Source: JAVBJN01 sp031546985
GTDB taxonomy: Bacteria; Bacteroidota; Bacteroidia; Chitinophagales; Chitinophagaceae
Length of the DNA: 64,000 nt
NCBI GenBank assembly: GCA_031546985.1
Contig: JAVBJN010000044.1
Coordinates: forward strand, 13,726 to 77,725
Reading direction: 5' to 3'
Numbering within the stretch: the stretch's first letter is position 1; every line of letters begins with the position of its first letter. The notes under the pieces are model-generated. The model saw only the letters and a list, made by a program, of their open reading frames with translations. It did no database searches and was not told where the DNA came from. Shown one piece after another: positions 34,444 to 43,131 of this stretch. The position numbers were made by a program, and so were the translations under genes.

Positions 34444-35517
34444 TTATTCAAATATCTCTTTCAGATAGTGAGGATTATCTTCGACAGCTTTTATGTCTTG
34501 CCAAAGTTTGTTAGCGATATATTGTTTTTCAAAACTTGACATTTTTCTTGTTAAGTTATTATTTGAATTCGCAGGATCAATGACGGATGCGTGATTGAGC
34601 TTGTTTGCAATAAAATCCATGCAATTAAGTAGATTCTCAGTTATCGAATAATGTGTACCGAAAAAGTTTTTCGATAGTGCTCTTACCACACTATGGACAA
34701 TGACAATGGTAGGTAAGTTTAGATTATTTCTATCTCTATATAGTTTAATAAGCCTTATAGCTTTTCTTGCTTCCGGCTTGTTTATTGTGATTCGCTTTTG
34801 GGAATTAACATTAATCTTGAAAGAACTCCCTTTTTGCCATATCCAGGTTGGTCGTTTATAAAGATTCAGAGTTTTATTTAATCTGTAGTCGCCAACTTCC
34901 CTTCCTGGAACAATATCAAAGTGGAATTCCAAACCATTATGATCAAAAATTAACCCGATAGCTTTGGTATGTTTTCTGATGAATGCTTTGTTGTGAAAGA
35001 CCTCCCCTAATTTAGTAACGACATCGTTGTACATATCAAATAGTGATGAATAGCTATTCTTTTTAAAAGGAAGAATAATGTCAAAATCATAATTGGATAC
35101 ATTTGCTGTTCTATTATGGAAAGAGCCCGTATCCTCAGGCACGCTAACAAGAGAATCCTTGAATACCTCCGACAGGACTTGCTTTACTCTTTTTCGGACA
35201 TCAATTGCTATCCTGAACAATTCAGGGTCAGATTTTAAATTCTCCTGACTTATTTGTTTTTGCAAGTATTCATCAGGGTCGAATGGCAGCTTGGCTTCAT
35301 TACCCATTATGTAGTGGTAATATGCCTTTCCTAAAGCAGCACCAGCGATACCCCCCAATAAGGCAATTTTAAAGGTGCGCATCCCATCATAGGTTTCCCA
35401 AGTAAATCTTTGCTCTTGGTCTTTGTGTTCTAGCCACTGTTGTAAGATATCAAACCCTATTGCTGCAAGCGAAATTCCTGTAGCTCCATATGTTATATAG
35501 CGTTGTTGTCGTTTCAT
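34444..35517 (-). CDS. Membrane-anchored CD-NTase-like nucleotidyltransferase (second of the operon)
   Basis: A 357-aa protein. The N-terminus has two likely membrane helices (about 8-24 and 49-70) with GIAGAALGKAYY between or within. Then comes a full nucleotidyltransferase site: TGSFHNRT (G131, S132), YDFDIILPF (D144, D146) and EFHFDIVPG (D201). The catalytic pattern is intact, so it may be active. It is the last gene of the second CBASS operon, 3 bases after the E2-like gene. A second CD-NTase with membrane anchor is unusual in CBASS; it might make a different messenger or act as a co-effector. Confidence 0.72.
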   Translation of the reverse strand: MKRQQRYITYGATGISLAAIGFDILQQWLEHKDQEQRFTWETYDGMRTFKIALLGGIAGAALGKAYYHYIMGNEAKLPFDPDEYLQKQISQENLKSDPELFRIAIDVRKRVKQVLSEVFKDSLVSVPEDTGSFHNRTANVSNYDFDIILPFKKNSYSSLFDMYNDVVTKLGEVFHNKAFIRKHTKAIGLIFDHNGLEFHFDIVPGREVGDYRLNKTLNLYKRPTWIWQKGSSFKINVNSQKRITINKPEARKAIRLIKLYRDRNNLNLPTIVIVHSVVRALSKNFFGTHYSITENLLNCMDFIANKLNHASVIDPANSNNNLTRKMSSFEKQYIANKLWQDIKAVEDNPHYLKEIFE

Positions 35518-35520
35518 GCC

Positions 35521-35940
35521 TTAATTTTTGGGATGTATACCTCCTCCGTTCCAATCTCCAGAAATATGCCAATCTTCATAATAATAAAGCCATAGGGAGG
35601 TCCATGGTATTATTGTGTCACTGATAAAGTCTATGTATCTAAATTCGCAATATTTTGGATAGAACAAACATAGTTTTTCCCCAGGGTAAATATGCGGAAT
35701 TGCATCACCATTGAAATTCTTTATTAATTCTGGTTTTAGCACCGATATCTGAGGAGGCGTTAGATGGCGATATTTTATCTCCACTAGATAAGTTTCACTA
35801 CGGGCAGTAGGCTGCAAAGATCCTATCGCTCGGAGAGAATTTCGATCAAATGTTACTTTGAATCCTGGGCATTTTGCTCTGATCGCATTTACTTGTTCAA
35901 GTAGTGTTTTACTTCTAATTTTGATACCCTGCTTTTTCAT
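35521..35940 (-). CDS. E2-like (ubiquitin-conjugating fold) CBASS protein
   Basis: A 139-aa protein. IPHIYPGEKLCLFYP with Cys91, TIIPWTSLWLYYYEDW and the end GDWNGGGIHP match the short E2-like proteins of type II-short CBASS, in which one E2-like protein, without E1 and deubiquitinase genes, joins the CD-NTase. In such systems E2 is thought to conjugate or prime the CD-NTase C-terminus. It starts within the stop of the upstream CD-NTase gene (TAATG), so production is coupled. The active-site Cys assignment is from the LCLFYP motif. Confidence 0.75.
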   Translation of the reverse strand: MKKQGIKIRSKTLLEQVNAIRAKCPGFKVTFDRNSLRAIGSLQPTARSETYLVEIKYRHLTPPQISVLKPELIKNFNGDAIPHIYPGEKLCLFYPKYCEFRYIDFISDTIIPWTSLWLYYYEDWHISGDWNGGGIHPKN

Positions 35941-37070
35941 TATTCGCCGAAAAATGTATTCGCTTTAACTGGAATTGCTGAAGCTGTACTTATAGCTCCG
36001 AGAATGCCTGAACGACGATTTATTCCCAATAGGTTTTTATTTCTGGTTGTTTCTATCATATTTGTTTGATCTGCCTGCGCTTTAAGAAAGACATCTTCAC
36101 CAAATAGGCCTTTAAATACACGACTTTCATTCAAAACTCCCTGTTGTTTTTTTAGTGATTGCCATTCATTATAAAGGTGTTGACAGAATTTTTGGAACGC
36201 AATATAGTATTGAGGTTCTTGTTCCCATTTATCCGTGAAATCTTCTTCCTCATTAACTGGATTCAGTACCTTGATCCGTGTATATGACCCAGAAACCTGG
36301 GTTTGTATTTTTGAGATAACATTATCAACAGTATCGAAAATACTGTCTTCTCCAGCATAAAATCTTCCGATAATTGTTGTTAGGACAATACTAGATGTTT
36401 TGTAGGTGTCATCTTTTTGAAAGTAAATATCCCTATATCGTTTAATGAGTTGTACTGCTCGTTGAAGAGGTTTTTTATTGTTAAAATTATCAGCTGGTAA
36501 ATCCTCAGCTAGTAACGCTTTTTCTAATAGGCTAATTTTAACCATGTTGGCTCTATCGAGAAACCATGTTGCATACCCCCTGGGGTTACTGCTTACCCAT
36601 GTTCCAAGTTTTTTATCCGGAACCCGGAGTTTATTCTCATCCCAATCATTTTCTTGAATACCGGGGAGGATATCCATGTGGAAATTTCCTGCATAATTCA
36701 AACGTAAGCATCTGTTTTTGGGTTCCAACATCTTACGATAAATTTCATGTTCTTCTAGTCGTCTTTTTAATTCATCATAAATTCGTTGTGGTGAGTGAAC
36801 TGACCATTTGGTTTTAATGTGTAATGCTATGTCCAGGTCAAATTCATCCTTTTCAATAGGCTTTACTGTTGTTAGTATTCTAACTGAACCGTGTGGGTAT
36901 ACATCGTATTTAAATGGTTTGAAAAACTTTTCATCCGCTTCAATCCAGTTTTTAACTGCTTCATAATGTTCAATCATTTGGTCGTACCGGGTTTTGCCTA
37001 GCTGCAGGCTTTCCGCCATTTTATCAAGTAGATCGTCGACCTGAGTCCTAGGGTCTTGTAGTGTTATCAT
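35940..37070 (-). CDS. CBASS CD-NTase (second CBASS locus)
   Basis: A 376-aa cytosolic nucleotidyltransferase. Active site: YPHGSVRI (G61, S62), EFDLDIALH (D78, D80), NFHMDILPG (D133). It ends in a Gly-rich, flexible C-terminus (RNKNLLGINRR to VKANTFFGE), as in enzymes whose tail is processed by E2-type partners. It overlaps the upstream effector gene by 4 bases and the E2-like gene by one base. Likely makes the messenger for the NUDIX-domain effector. Confidence 0.88.
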   Translation of the reverse strand: MITLQDPRTQVDDLLDKMAESLQLGKTRYDQMIEHYEAVKNWIEADEKFFKPFKYDVYPHGSVRILTTVKPIEKDEFDLDIALHIKTKWSVHSPQRIYDELKRRLEEHEIYRKMLEPKNRCLRLNYAGNFHMDILPGIQENDWDENKLRVPDKKLGTWVSSNPRGYATWFLDRANMVKISLLEKALLAEDLPADNFNNKKPLQRAVQLIKRYRDIYFQKDDTYKTSSIVLTTIIGRFYAGEDSIFDTVDNVISKIQTQVSGSYTRIKVLNPVNEEEDFTDKWEQEPQYYIAFQKFCQHLYNEWQSLKKQQGVLNESRVFKGLFGEDVFLKAQADQTNMIETTRNKNLLGINRRSGILGAISTASAIPVKANTFFGE

Positions 37071-37870
37071 TTGGGTAGTATTTTAAAAGTGTGAGGAAGA
37101 ATTACATCGCCTTTATGGGATGCTTTCTTTCTTATTTCTTCTGGTGTTGCAAATAGAATTTGATCTGGAATAGCTCTCAATTGGAGAATTGCTTGTTTTT
37201 GCAAATCAGTTTCAAACCGCAATTCAAAAATGTCCGCATATCTCAACTCGTCTTCAGGATAAACAGGAGATTTTAATACTCCTTCTACATGTTTACCTAT
37301 GTATACATATTTTATATGCTTGAATGATTCTTCTGGTAAAAATCCGGATGCGACCAATTCCTCATGAAACTCACGACAAGGATCTATTTCTCTGTTTTTT
37401 CGACTTTCGAACCACTTAAGAAATGCTAACAGATTTTTCCTCCTTTTAATAATAATTCTCAGATCATGCTCCGTGTCTTCATCTCTGGGTACACGGTTAC
37501 AAGGTTCAATTCCAAGTTTGTCGAACATATCACGATTTTCCTCCTTGAGATACTTGTATGCTCCACCTACAGGTTGAAAGCCGGGATTATCTTTCTTATG
37601 CCGCTTAATCAATACATATTGGCCATTTATTTCAATTCTGAATAAATAGGCTACTGTTACACGTACCGGTTGTTTACTTTTGAAAACCAATGTTTTTAAT
37701 ATGTTCCATTGCTTTCTGTTTTCAACAAGGAATGTGATAAATTCAACGAATCCTCCGATAACGAAGCCTAAAGAGATTTTAAATACGGTACCTCGTGGTT
37801 CCGCCACTTTAAGGAATATGCAGGCTATCAAACCTGCACATCCTAATAAAAAACTGATTTTACCTTTCAT
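37067..37870 (-). CDS. 2TM-NUDIX CBASS effector (SMODS-associated NUDIX)
   Basis: A 267-aa protein with two N-terminal membrane helices (about 5-22 and 31-50) and a C-terminal NUDIX-like domain: QYVLIKRHKKDN, GFQPVGGAYKY and CREFHEELVASGFL (165-178), which resembles the NUDIX box REx2EE core. Such proteins are the membrane effectors called Cap16 in CBASS surveys; the NUDIX domain is thought to bind the messenger and the helices to break the membrane. Between the two motif parts is an insert (110-160). It lies directly before the CD-NTase, as usual. Confidence 0.78.
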   Translation of the reverse strand: MKGKISFLLGCAGLIACIFLKVAEPRGTVFKISLGFVIGGFVEFITFLVENRKQWNILKTLVFKSKQPVRVTVAYLFRIEINGQYVLIKRHKKDNPGFQPVGGAYKYLKEENRDMFDKLGIEPCNRVPRDEDTEHDLRIIIKRRKNLLAFLKWFESRKNREIDPCREFHEELVASGFLPEESFKHIKYVYIGKHVEGVLKSPVYPEDELRYADIFELRFETDLQKQAILQLRAIPDQILFATPEEIRKKASHKGDVILPHTFKILPK

Positions 37871-37876
37871 AAGAAG

Positions 37877-38101
37877 TTAGCCTTTAGGAGGGAATTTATC
37901 GTTACCAAAGCTATCCTTCTGTCTTATTTGTCCATTGGTGCCATGAACAACTAATTCTGCGTACTGATTTATAGCAATTTCTCTGGCAATTTTAATAGCC
38001 TCACTTTGCGTGCGTACGATTTTCGTAGCCTTGCTGTTGCCGGCTCCTTGAACAGCCCATTGCTTATCCCGTGGTACTACGTGCTGATTCTTTTTACTCA
38101 T
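37877..38101 (-). CDS. DUF2188-family small protein heading the CBASS operon
   Basis: A 74-aa protein. NQHVVPRDKQWAVQGAGNSK, the TQSEAIKIAREIAINQ helix and ELVVHGTNGQIRQKDSFGN are typical of DUF2188. It starts the minus-strand operon, 6 bases before the NUDIX effector gene. Its role in CBASS is not known to me; a DUF2188 protein as first gene could be an accessory or a hitch-hiker. Confidence 0.75.
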   Translation of the reverse strand: MSKKNQHVVPRDKQWAVQGAGNSKATKIVRTQSEAIKIAREIAINQYAELVVHGTNGQIRQKDSFGNDKFPPKG

Positions 38102-38235
38102 AAACTTGGTTTTTAGATATTAAACAATAACTTTGTTGCATCTGTTAAACGATAATCATGTTTGTTTCATCAAAGATACAATATTTGGCCCTGTTTCACT
38201 AATGCAACATCGTTTTATTAATTAAATTTATCCAC
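38102..38235. promoter_or_regulatory. Divergent control region with inverted and repeated GTTGCAT/GTTTCA motifs
   Basis: Between the CBASS operon and the HTH gene, GTTGCAT (38135-38141) and its reverse ATGCAAC (38202-38208) are 60 bases apart, with GTTTCAT (38164-38170) and GTTTCAC (38193-38199) between them. This array is a likely binding site for the repressor encoded to the right. Confidence 0.45.
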
Positions 38236-38571
38236 ATGCAATCCACACTTAATACAGAACTTTTGGCAGGTATGCTAAAAAGTAAAAGAGGCAAGAAAGG
38301 GTTGAGATCTGTTGCCGATGAAATGGGAGGGGTTAGCGCTGCTACTCTGTCGAGGATAGAGCAGGGCAAGGTACCAGACGTTGATACCTTTATTAAAATT
38401 TGTAAATGGCTTGAGACATCAACAGAAACTTTTATTGTTGGAAATAGTGAAACAAATCCTGTATCCAATAAAGAACAAGTCGTAGCGCATCTGAGAGCGG
38501 AGAGAGAGTTGAGTCCGGATACTGTTAATATGTTGATTAGAATGATTGACATGGCTTACGCTTCAAAATAA
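38236..38571 (+). CDS. XRE-family HTH regulator (CapH-like)
   Basis: A 111-aa protein with a helix-turn-helix (LRSVADEMGGVSAATLSRIE, about 23-42) and a C-terminal helix (LSPDTVNMLIRMIDMAYA) for dimerisation. It is divergent from the second CBASS operon and followed by a peptidase gene 6 bases later, the CapH-CapP layout in which the peptidase cleaves the repressor after DNA damage. Cognate binding to 38102-38235 is inferred. Confidence 0.78.
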   Translation: MQSTLNTELLAGMLKSKRGKKGLRSVADEMGGVSAATLSRIEQGKVPDVDTFIKICKWLETSTETFIVGNSETNPVSNKEQVVAHLRAERELSPDTVNMLIRMIDMAYASK

Positions 38572-38577
38572 ATAGAC

Positions 38578-39168
38578 TTGGCAACAAAGAGTACACTCAG
38601 ACGCGGTTTTAAATCCAATGCTGAAAGGCTTGCAATAGAATATCGAGAGAAACTCTCATTGCATGCCTGTGACGCGTTATGCGCATTTAAACTTGCCAAA
38701 TATCTTGAGGTTCCAGTATATAGTGCTACAGATTTTCTAACCAGCCAGGATGATATTGATAGACTCTCTGGACTTGGAGATAAAGATTGTGGTTGGAGCG
38801 CATTAACTATGCCGACTCTTGCTGGCAATAGAATTATTATACATAACCCGTATCATACATCAGCCAGACAGCAGAGTAATGTTATGCATGAATTAGCCCA
38901 TATCATTTGTAAGCATGAAAGGGGCGAACAAAATATTGAAATCCCGATTCCTTTAGGGATGCGCCATTTTGATGAGGAACAAGAAGAAGAAGCAAAGTGT
39001 TTAGGAGCAGTGTTACAAATAACTCGACCGGGCCTTTTATGGGCTCGGAATAGGAACATGACTACAGCAGAGATTGCTTCTTATTTTAATGCAAGCCACG
39101 AAATGGTTACTTATAGAATGAATACAAGTGGTGTGATTAAGCAAATGATTTATAGAAAGGCTAAATAA
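38578..39168 (+). CDS. ImmA/IrrE-family peptidase (CapP-like), TTG start
   Basis: A 196-aa zinc peptidase with SNVMHELAHIICKH (HELAH at 104-108) and EEQEEEAKCLGAVLQI (about 133-147) carrying the third ligand. A Cys-rich N-terminus (HACDALC) could serve redox or metal sensing, as proposed for CapP. There is no ATG before residue 79, and TAA stands in frame three codons upstream, so TTG 38578 is the only plausible start; this may keep the level low. It probably cleaves the HTH protein encoded just upstream. Confidence 0.8.
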   Translation: MATKSTLRRGFKSNAERLAIEYREKLSLHACDALCAFKLAKYLEVPVYSATDFLTSQDDIDRLSGLGDKDCGWSALTMPTLAGNRIIIHNPYHTSARQQSNVMHELAHIICKHERGEQNIEIPIPLGMRHFDEEQEEEAKCLGAVLQITRPGLLWARNRNMTTAEIASYFNASHEMVTYRMNTSGVIKQMIYRKAK

Positions 39169-39281
39169 GCTTAGCTAGCTTTTGATGAAAGTAAGCATGG
39201 TTGTTTTTTAGTTCATTTATAGTTGCCCCAAATTCTTATAACTAACAGTTTTTTTCGTGTGCTATGCCATAAAAGTGGTAA

Positions 39282-40454
39282 CTATTTTTTGCGGGAAGGA
39301 AGGAATAGTGAAGTGCCGCGTACAAGAGCAGATTCACCGAATTGTCTTTTAATGCTGTCAATAGACTGGTATAGCTTAATCATTTCTTGGGTATCCTCGA
39401 ACATATTGATCTGGTAGGTACCAGGTACGAGTTTAGAGAATCGAATACCAATGAGACGGATCAGTACGCGACGTTCGAATAATTTGGCAAATATTTCCCG
39501 GACTGTTTTTATCAACGTATGATCAGCATTGGTGTGTGCAATGGTTTTTTGTTTGGTATGGGTTTCAAAATCAGTGTACCTGATTTTTACGGTAACACAA
39601 CCGGTAAGTTTGTTTTGTGAGCGCAGTTCAAAAGCAATGCTTTCGGTCATTCTGATCAGCATCGCTTCCAGGAAATTCATGTCAATGCTATCGGACTGAA
39701 ATGTGTCTTCCGTTGAAATGGTAAGTTGTTCGCTGTAAGGGAGGATAGGGGACTCATCTATGCCATTAGAGTACTGCCAAAGCGTACTGCCGGATTTGCC
39801 CATTAGATTTTGCAGCATTTCCAATGGGATTTCAGAAAGTGATTTTACTGTTCTTACACCCATCTTTAAGAGTTTGATACCTGTTTCCTGACCTACACCC
39901 GGCAGTTTCATGATGCTTAATGGCGCAAGAAAGGGTTTCTCCAACCCAAAGGGTATTTCTGATTGACCATTTGGTTTAACCTCGTTGGTGGCTACTTTGC
40001 TGATCAACTTATTCGAAGCAAGTGCCCAAGAAATAGGAAGCCCGCTTTCCTTACGTATTTTCTTATCCAGTTCATTGGTAAATTTAAAGCACCCGTGATA
40101 TTTATCCATTCCGGATAGATCCACATAAAACTCATCAATGCTGGTTTTTTCAAACACCGGAACAGTATCACGTACAACATCGGTTACTAACGTGGAATAT
40201 TTGCTATAGGCCTCATAGTCACTTTTAACAACAATCGCTTCTTTACAAAGCTTCCGTGCAGCATACATGGGCATGCCGCTGTGAATGCCAAATTTCCGAG
40301 CTTCATAACTACAGGAGGAAACAACACCACGATCATTGCTACCTCCAATAAGTACAGGCTTTCCGATCAGTTTAGGATTGCGCAAATGCTCAACCGAAAC
40401 AAAAAAGGTGTCCAAATCCAAATGGGCAATATGGCGGTTAGAGGAAGTCGGCAT
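39282..40454 (-). CDS. dinB: DNA polymerase IV (Y family)
   Basis: A 390-aa translesion polymerase. HLDLDTFFVSVEHL (about 11-24) and SIDEFYVDLSG (about 105-115) hold the metal-binding Asp/Glu; the helix-hairpin-helix KLPGVGQETGIKLLKMG and a complete little-finger domain follow. It lies 81 bases after the dnaE pieces in the same direction, the layout of mobile mutagenesis cassettes in which an error-prone DnaE works with a Y-family protein. No ImuA-like gene is seen next to it. Confidence 0.88.
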   Translation of the reverse strand: MPTSSNRHIAHLDLDTFFVSVEHLRNPKLIGKPVLIGGSNDRGVVSSCSYEARKFGIHSGMPMYAARKLCKEAIVVKSDYEAYSKYSTLVTDVVRDTVPVFEKTSIDEFYVDLSGMDKYHGCFKFTNELDKKIRKESGLPISWALASNKLISKVATNEVKPNGQSEIPFGLEKPFLAPLSIMKLPGVGQETGIKLLKMGVRTVKSLSEIPLEMLQNLMGKSGSTLWQYSNGIDESPILPYSEQLTISTEDTFQSDSIDMNFLEAMLIRMTESIAFELRSQNKLTGCVTVKIRYTDFETHTKQKTIAHTNADHTLIKTVREIFAKLFERRVLIRLIGIRFSKLVPGTYQINMFEDTQEMIKLYQSIDSIKRQFGESALVRGTSLFLPSRKK

Positions 40455-40535
40455 ACGATCGTTTTTTATATCCTACTTTGAGCATTTGCCGTACTTCAAG
40501 GCTGTCTACGCCAAACTCAGATACGACTTTGCCGC

Positions 40536-43049
40536 TTATTTTGTAAAATCCTGTTGATTGTAACGGACTGTTTTTAATAGAAATTGCTTTTTCGACTTTC
40601 CCGTAAACAGGAAGGAGCCAATGTTAACCAGAATGTTTAGCTGTTCCAATGGAGGGTTAACACGCTCAATAAAATCATGCAGGTGTTGGTAAGGCCCCTG
40701 ATCCTTTCGTTCTTCCAGAATCTTTTCAATAAGAGTGGACTCCAAGTTTTTAATGTGAATAAAGCCCGCGTGTACCTTGCTGCCCACAATATTGGTGTAC
40801 AGATCGCTTTGATTAATACATGGCGCATGGATGTCTCCTTTCTCTTTCAAGAGTTCCAGAAAGTATAACTCCCTCGAATAAAAGCCACCAAAGTTGTTGA
40901 TGACTGCGACCATGAATTCTTGTGGGAAATAAGTTTTCAGGTACAGGCTCATATAACTTTCTACCGCGAAACTGGCCGAGTGCGCTTTATTGAAACTATA
41001 TCCGGCAAAGCTTTCCATTTGCCGCCAGACTTCGGCCGTCTGTATTTCGTCTCGCCCCAATGCTTTTGCTGAAATAAAGAAAGCTTGTTTGATTTGCATG
41101 AACTGATTGTTGGAGCGGTATTTGCCGCTCATCGCACGGCGTAAAATATCTGCCTGAGCGAGACTCAGCCCGGCGTAATAGTGTGCGATTTTGATAACAT
41201 CTTCTTGAAATACCATAACGCCAAAGGTCTCTGACAAATGCTCTTTAAATAACGGGTGGAGATATTGTACTTTGCCAGGATTGTGGTACCGTTCAATGTA
41301 GGCTTTCATCATGCCAGAGGAAGCCACACCGGGACGTATGATAGAAGAAGCAGCCACCAGTGTTAGGTAGTCATCGCATTTAAGTTTTTTCAACAACTGG
41401 CGCATGGCAGGAGATTCAATATAGAAGCAGCCAATAGTGGCTGCATTGCGAATCCTTGCTTTGACTTTAGGGTCATTGCGGAATTTTTTGGTGTCATGAA
41501 TATCTATATCGATACCCCTGTTTTCTTTCACCAGCCGAAGCGTTTCTTTGATATGCCCCAGCCCGCGTTGACTGAGTATATCGAACTTGTTGATGCCAAT
41601 GTCTTCTGCTGTAAACATATCCATATGGATAGTGGGCAACCCTTTAGGGGGTAGAAATAGCGCCCCATACGCTGAAATGGGTTCATCCGTGATGAGCACA
41701 CCACAGGGATGAATGGAAGGGTTTACAGGAAATCCCCGGAGTAGCTTGCTGTACTTTAGGATCTTTTGGCTCACTTCATCGCGCGGAGTCCTGCTGCGTT
41801 GCAGCGCTTCAATTTCTTCTTTGGGTAATCCGTATACTTTTCCTAATTGGCGGATAATACCGTCATGCTTAAAAGTAGGGCATGATCCCAACAAGGCTAC
41901 CCGGTTATAACCGTATCGCTTAAAGATATAATCCATGACATCATCGCGGTCGGTCCATGAGAAATCAATGTCAAAATCAGGGGGAGACGTCCGCTCCGGA
42001 TTAAGAAACCGCTCGAAATATAAATTTAGTTCAATAGGGTCCACGTCCGTTATGCCTAAGCAGTAGGCAACAATAGAGTTGGCTCCGCTACCACGTCCTA
42101 CATGGTAATACCCTTGTTCCTGGGCATAACGTACAATGTCGTGGTTAATGAGGAAATAGGCAGTAAAGCCCAGATCAAAAATGACCTTCAGTTCCATTTT
42201 CATGCGGGCTTCGGCCACAGAATCTTTTCTCCCGTAGCGTCTTGCGAGCCCTGCCTTTGCCAACTTTTCCAGAAGGATTCGATCATCTTCCTTAGATCCG
42301 CCATAAATCTGTTTCGCTTTATCCTTATCGAAATCCATTTTAATGCAACAGGCATCAACCAGTTTATAGGTGTTGGTCACAATAGCGGGATATTGTCCAA
42401 ATTTGGCCAAAAGCTGATGCGGTGCAAGAAAGGTTTCATCCCGACCGCAGCACTCCTGTTTCTCTAGTTTCGAGATTATTTTATTTTTATCCATTGCCCT
42501 TAACAAACAATGCGCATAGAAATAGTCATTTTTGTCTCCTGCTTTGATTGGCGGTTTGCCAGGTATGGTTACCGGTTGCCGAATAACAAATTTGTCTTCA
42601 TACAGCTTCCAATCGATGCTAAAAAGTTTGTTGATTTCCGCAGGTTTGACTCCGATTCACTCGTTGCTTTGCAGCTTCTCCGGTTCCTTTGTCCCCAAAG
42701 GATATATGATGAATCCATCGGTAGGTTGTTCAAACACTTTAGCTTCAGTGGGGAAGTCCTTTTTTGCCAAATTGTGATCAGATAGGAACTCATGGATTGC
42801 CATTAATCCGCGGTTATTGGCAGCTATAAGAATGTACAATAACGTGCCACCATTTCGGATTTCCGCACCAGTAATTGGTTTGATATTGGCCTCCTGACAC
42901 TGTTTCACGAAATCCCAGGTATCATAGGTTGTGTTGATATTCGTTAAGGCCAAGGAAGTAATTCCCAGGTCTATAGCTGTTTTAACCAATTCAGTAGTTG
43001 AAAACATTCCGTATAAAAAACTATAATATGTCTTGCAGTTGAGGTACAT
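40536..43049 (-). pseudogene. dnaE: dnaE-type DNA polymerase III alpha, interrupted by an in-frame TGA
   Basis: The gene is open in one frame from ATG 43049 to 40536 apart from TGA at 42657-42659. Upstream of it is the PHP domain (TYYSFLYGMFSTTELVKTAI), downstream IGVKPAEINKLF and later PPDFDIDFSW, the catalytic three-Asp motif, and the finger and HhH regions. Homologues usually have an aromatic residue before IGV-like motifs, so a TGG-to-TGA change is likely. Without the stop it would be about 837 aa, a little short for the error-prone DnaE class. A TTG at 42506 could restart a truncated protein of 656 aa that keeps the polymerase core. Confidence 0.8.
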
Positions 43050-43067
43050 CACGCCCCAAAGTTTGCT

Positions 43068-43103
43068 AAAAATATTAGTAAAACGGAAATAAAAATATTA
43101 GTA
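43068..43103 (-). promoter_or_regulatory. Two 13-bp direct repeats upstream of dnaE
   Basis: AAAAATATTAGTA occurs at 43068-43080 and 43091-43103 on the plus strand (TACTAATATTTTT on the transcribed side), 23 bases apart, about two helical turns, 20-55 bases before the start codon. This is a good place for a repressor or damage-response regulator. Confidence 0.5.
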
Positions 43104-43131
43104 TTGTGTATCAAGGACTTGCAGAAGTTCA

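Noticed and set aside
42657..42659. Recoding of TGA as Trp in this organism
   Set aside because: Intact genes in the same window end at TGA (for example 353-355 and 2546-2548), so the standard meaning is kept.
42569..42793. Frameshift as the cause of the dnaE break
   Set aside because: The alternative frame gives no DnaE sequence; the original frame continues correctly right after the stop, so it is a nonsense change.
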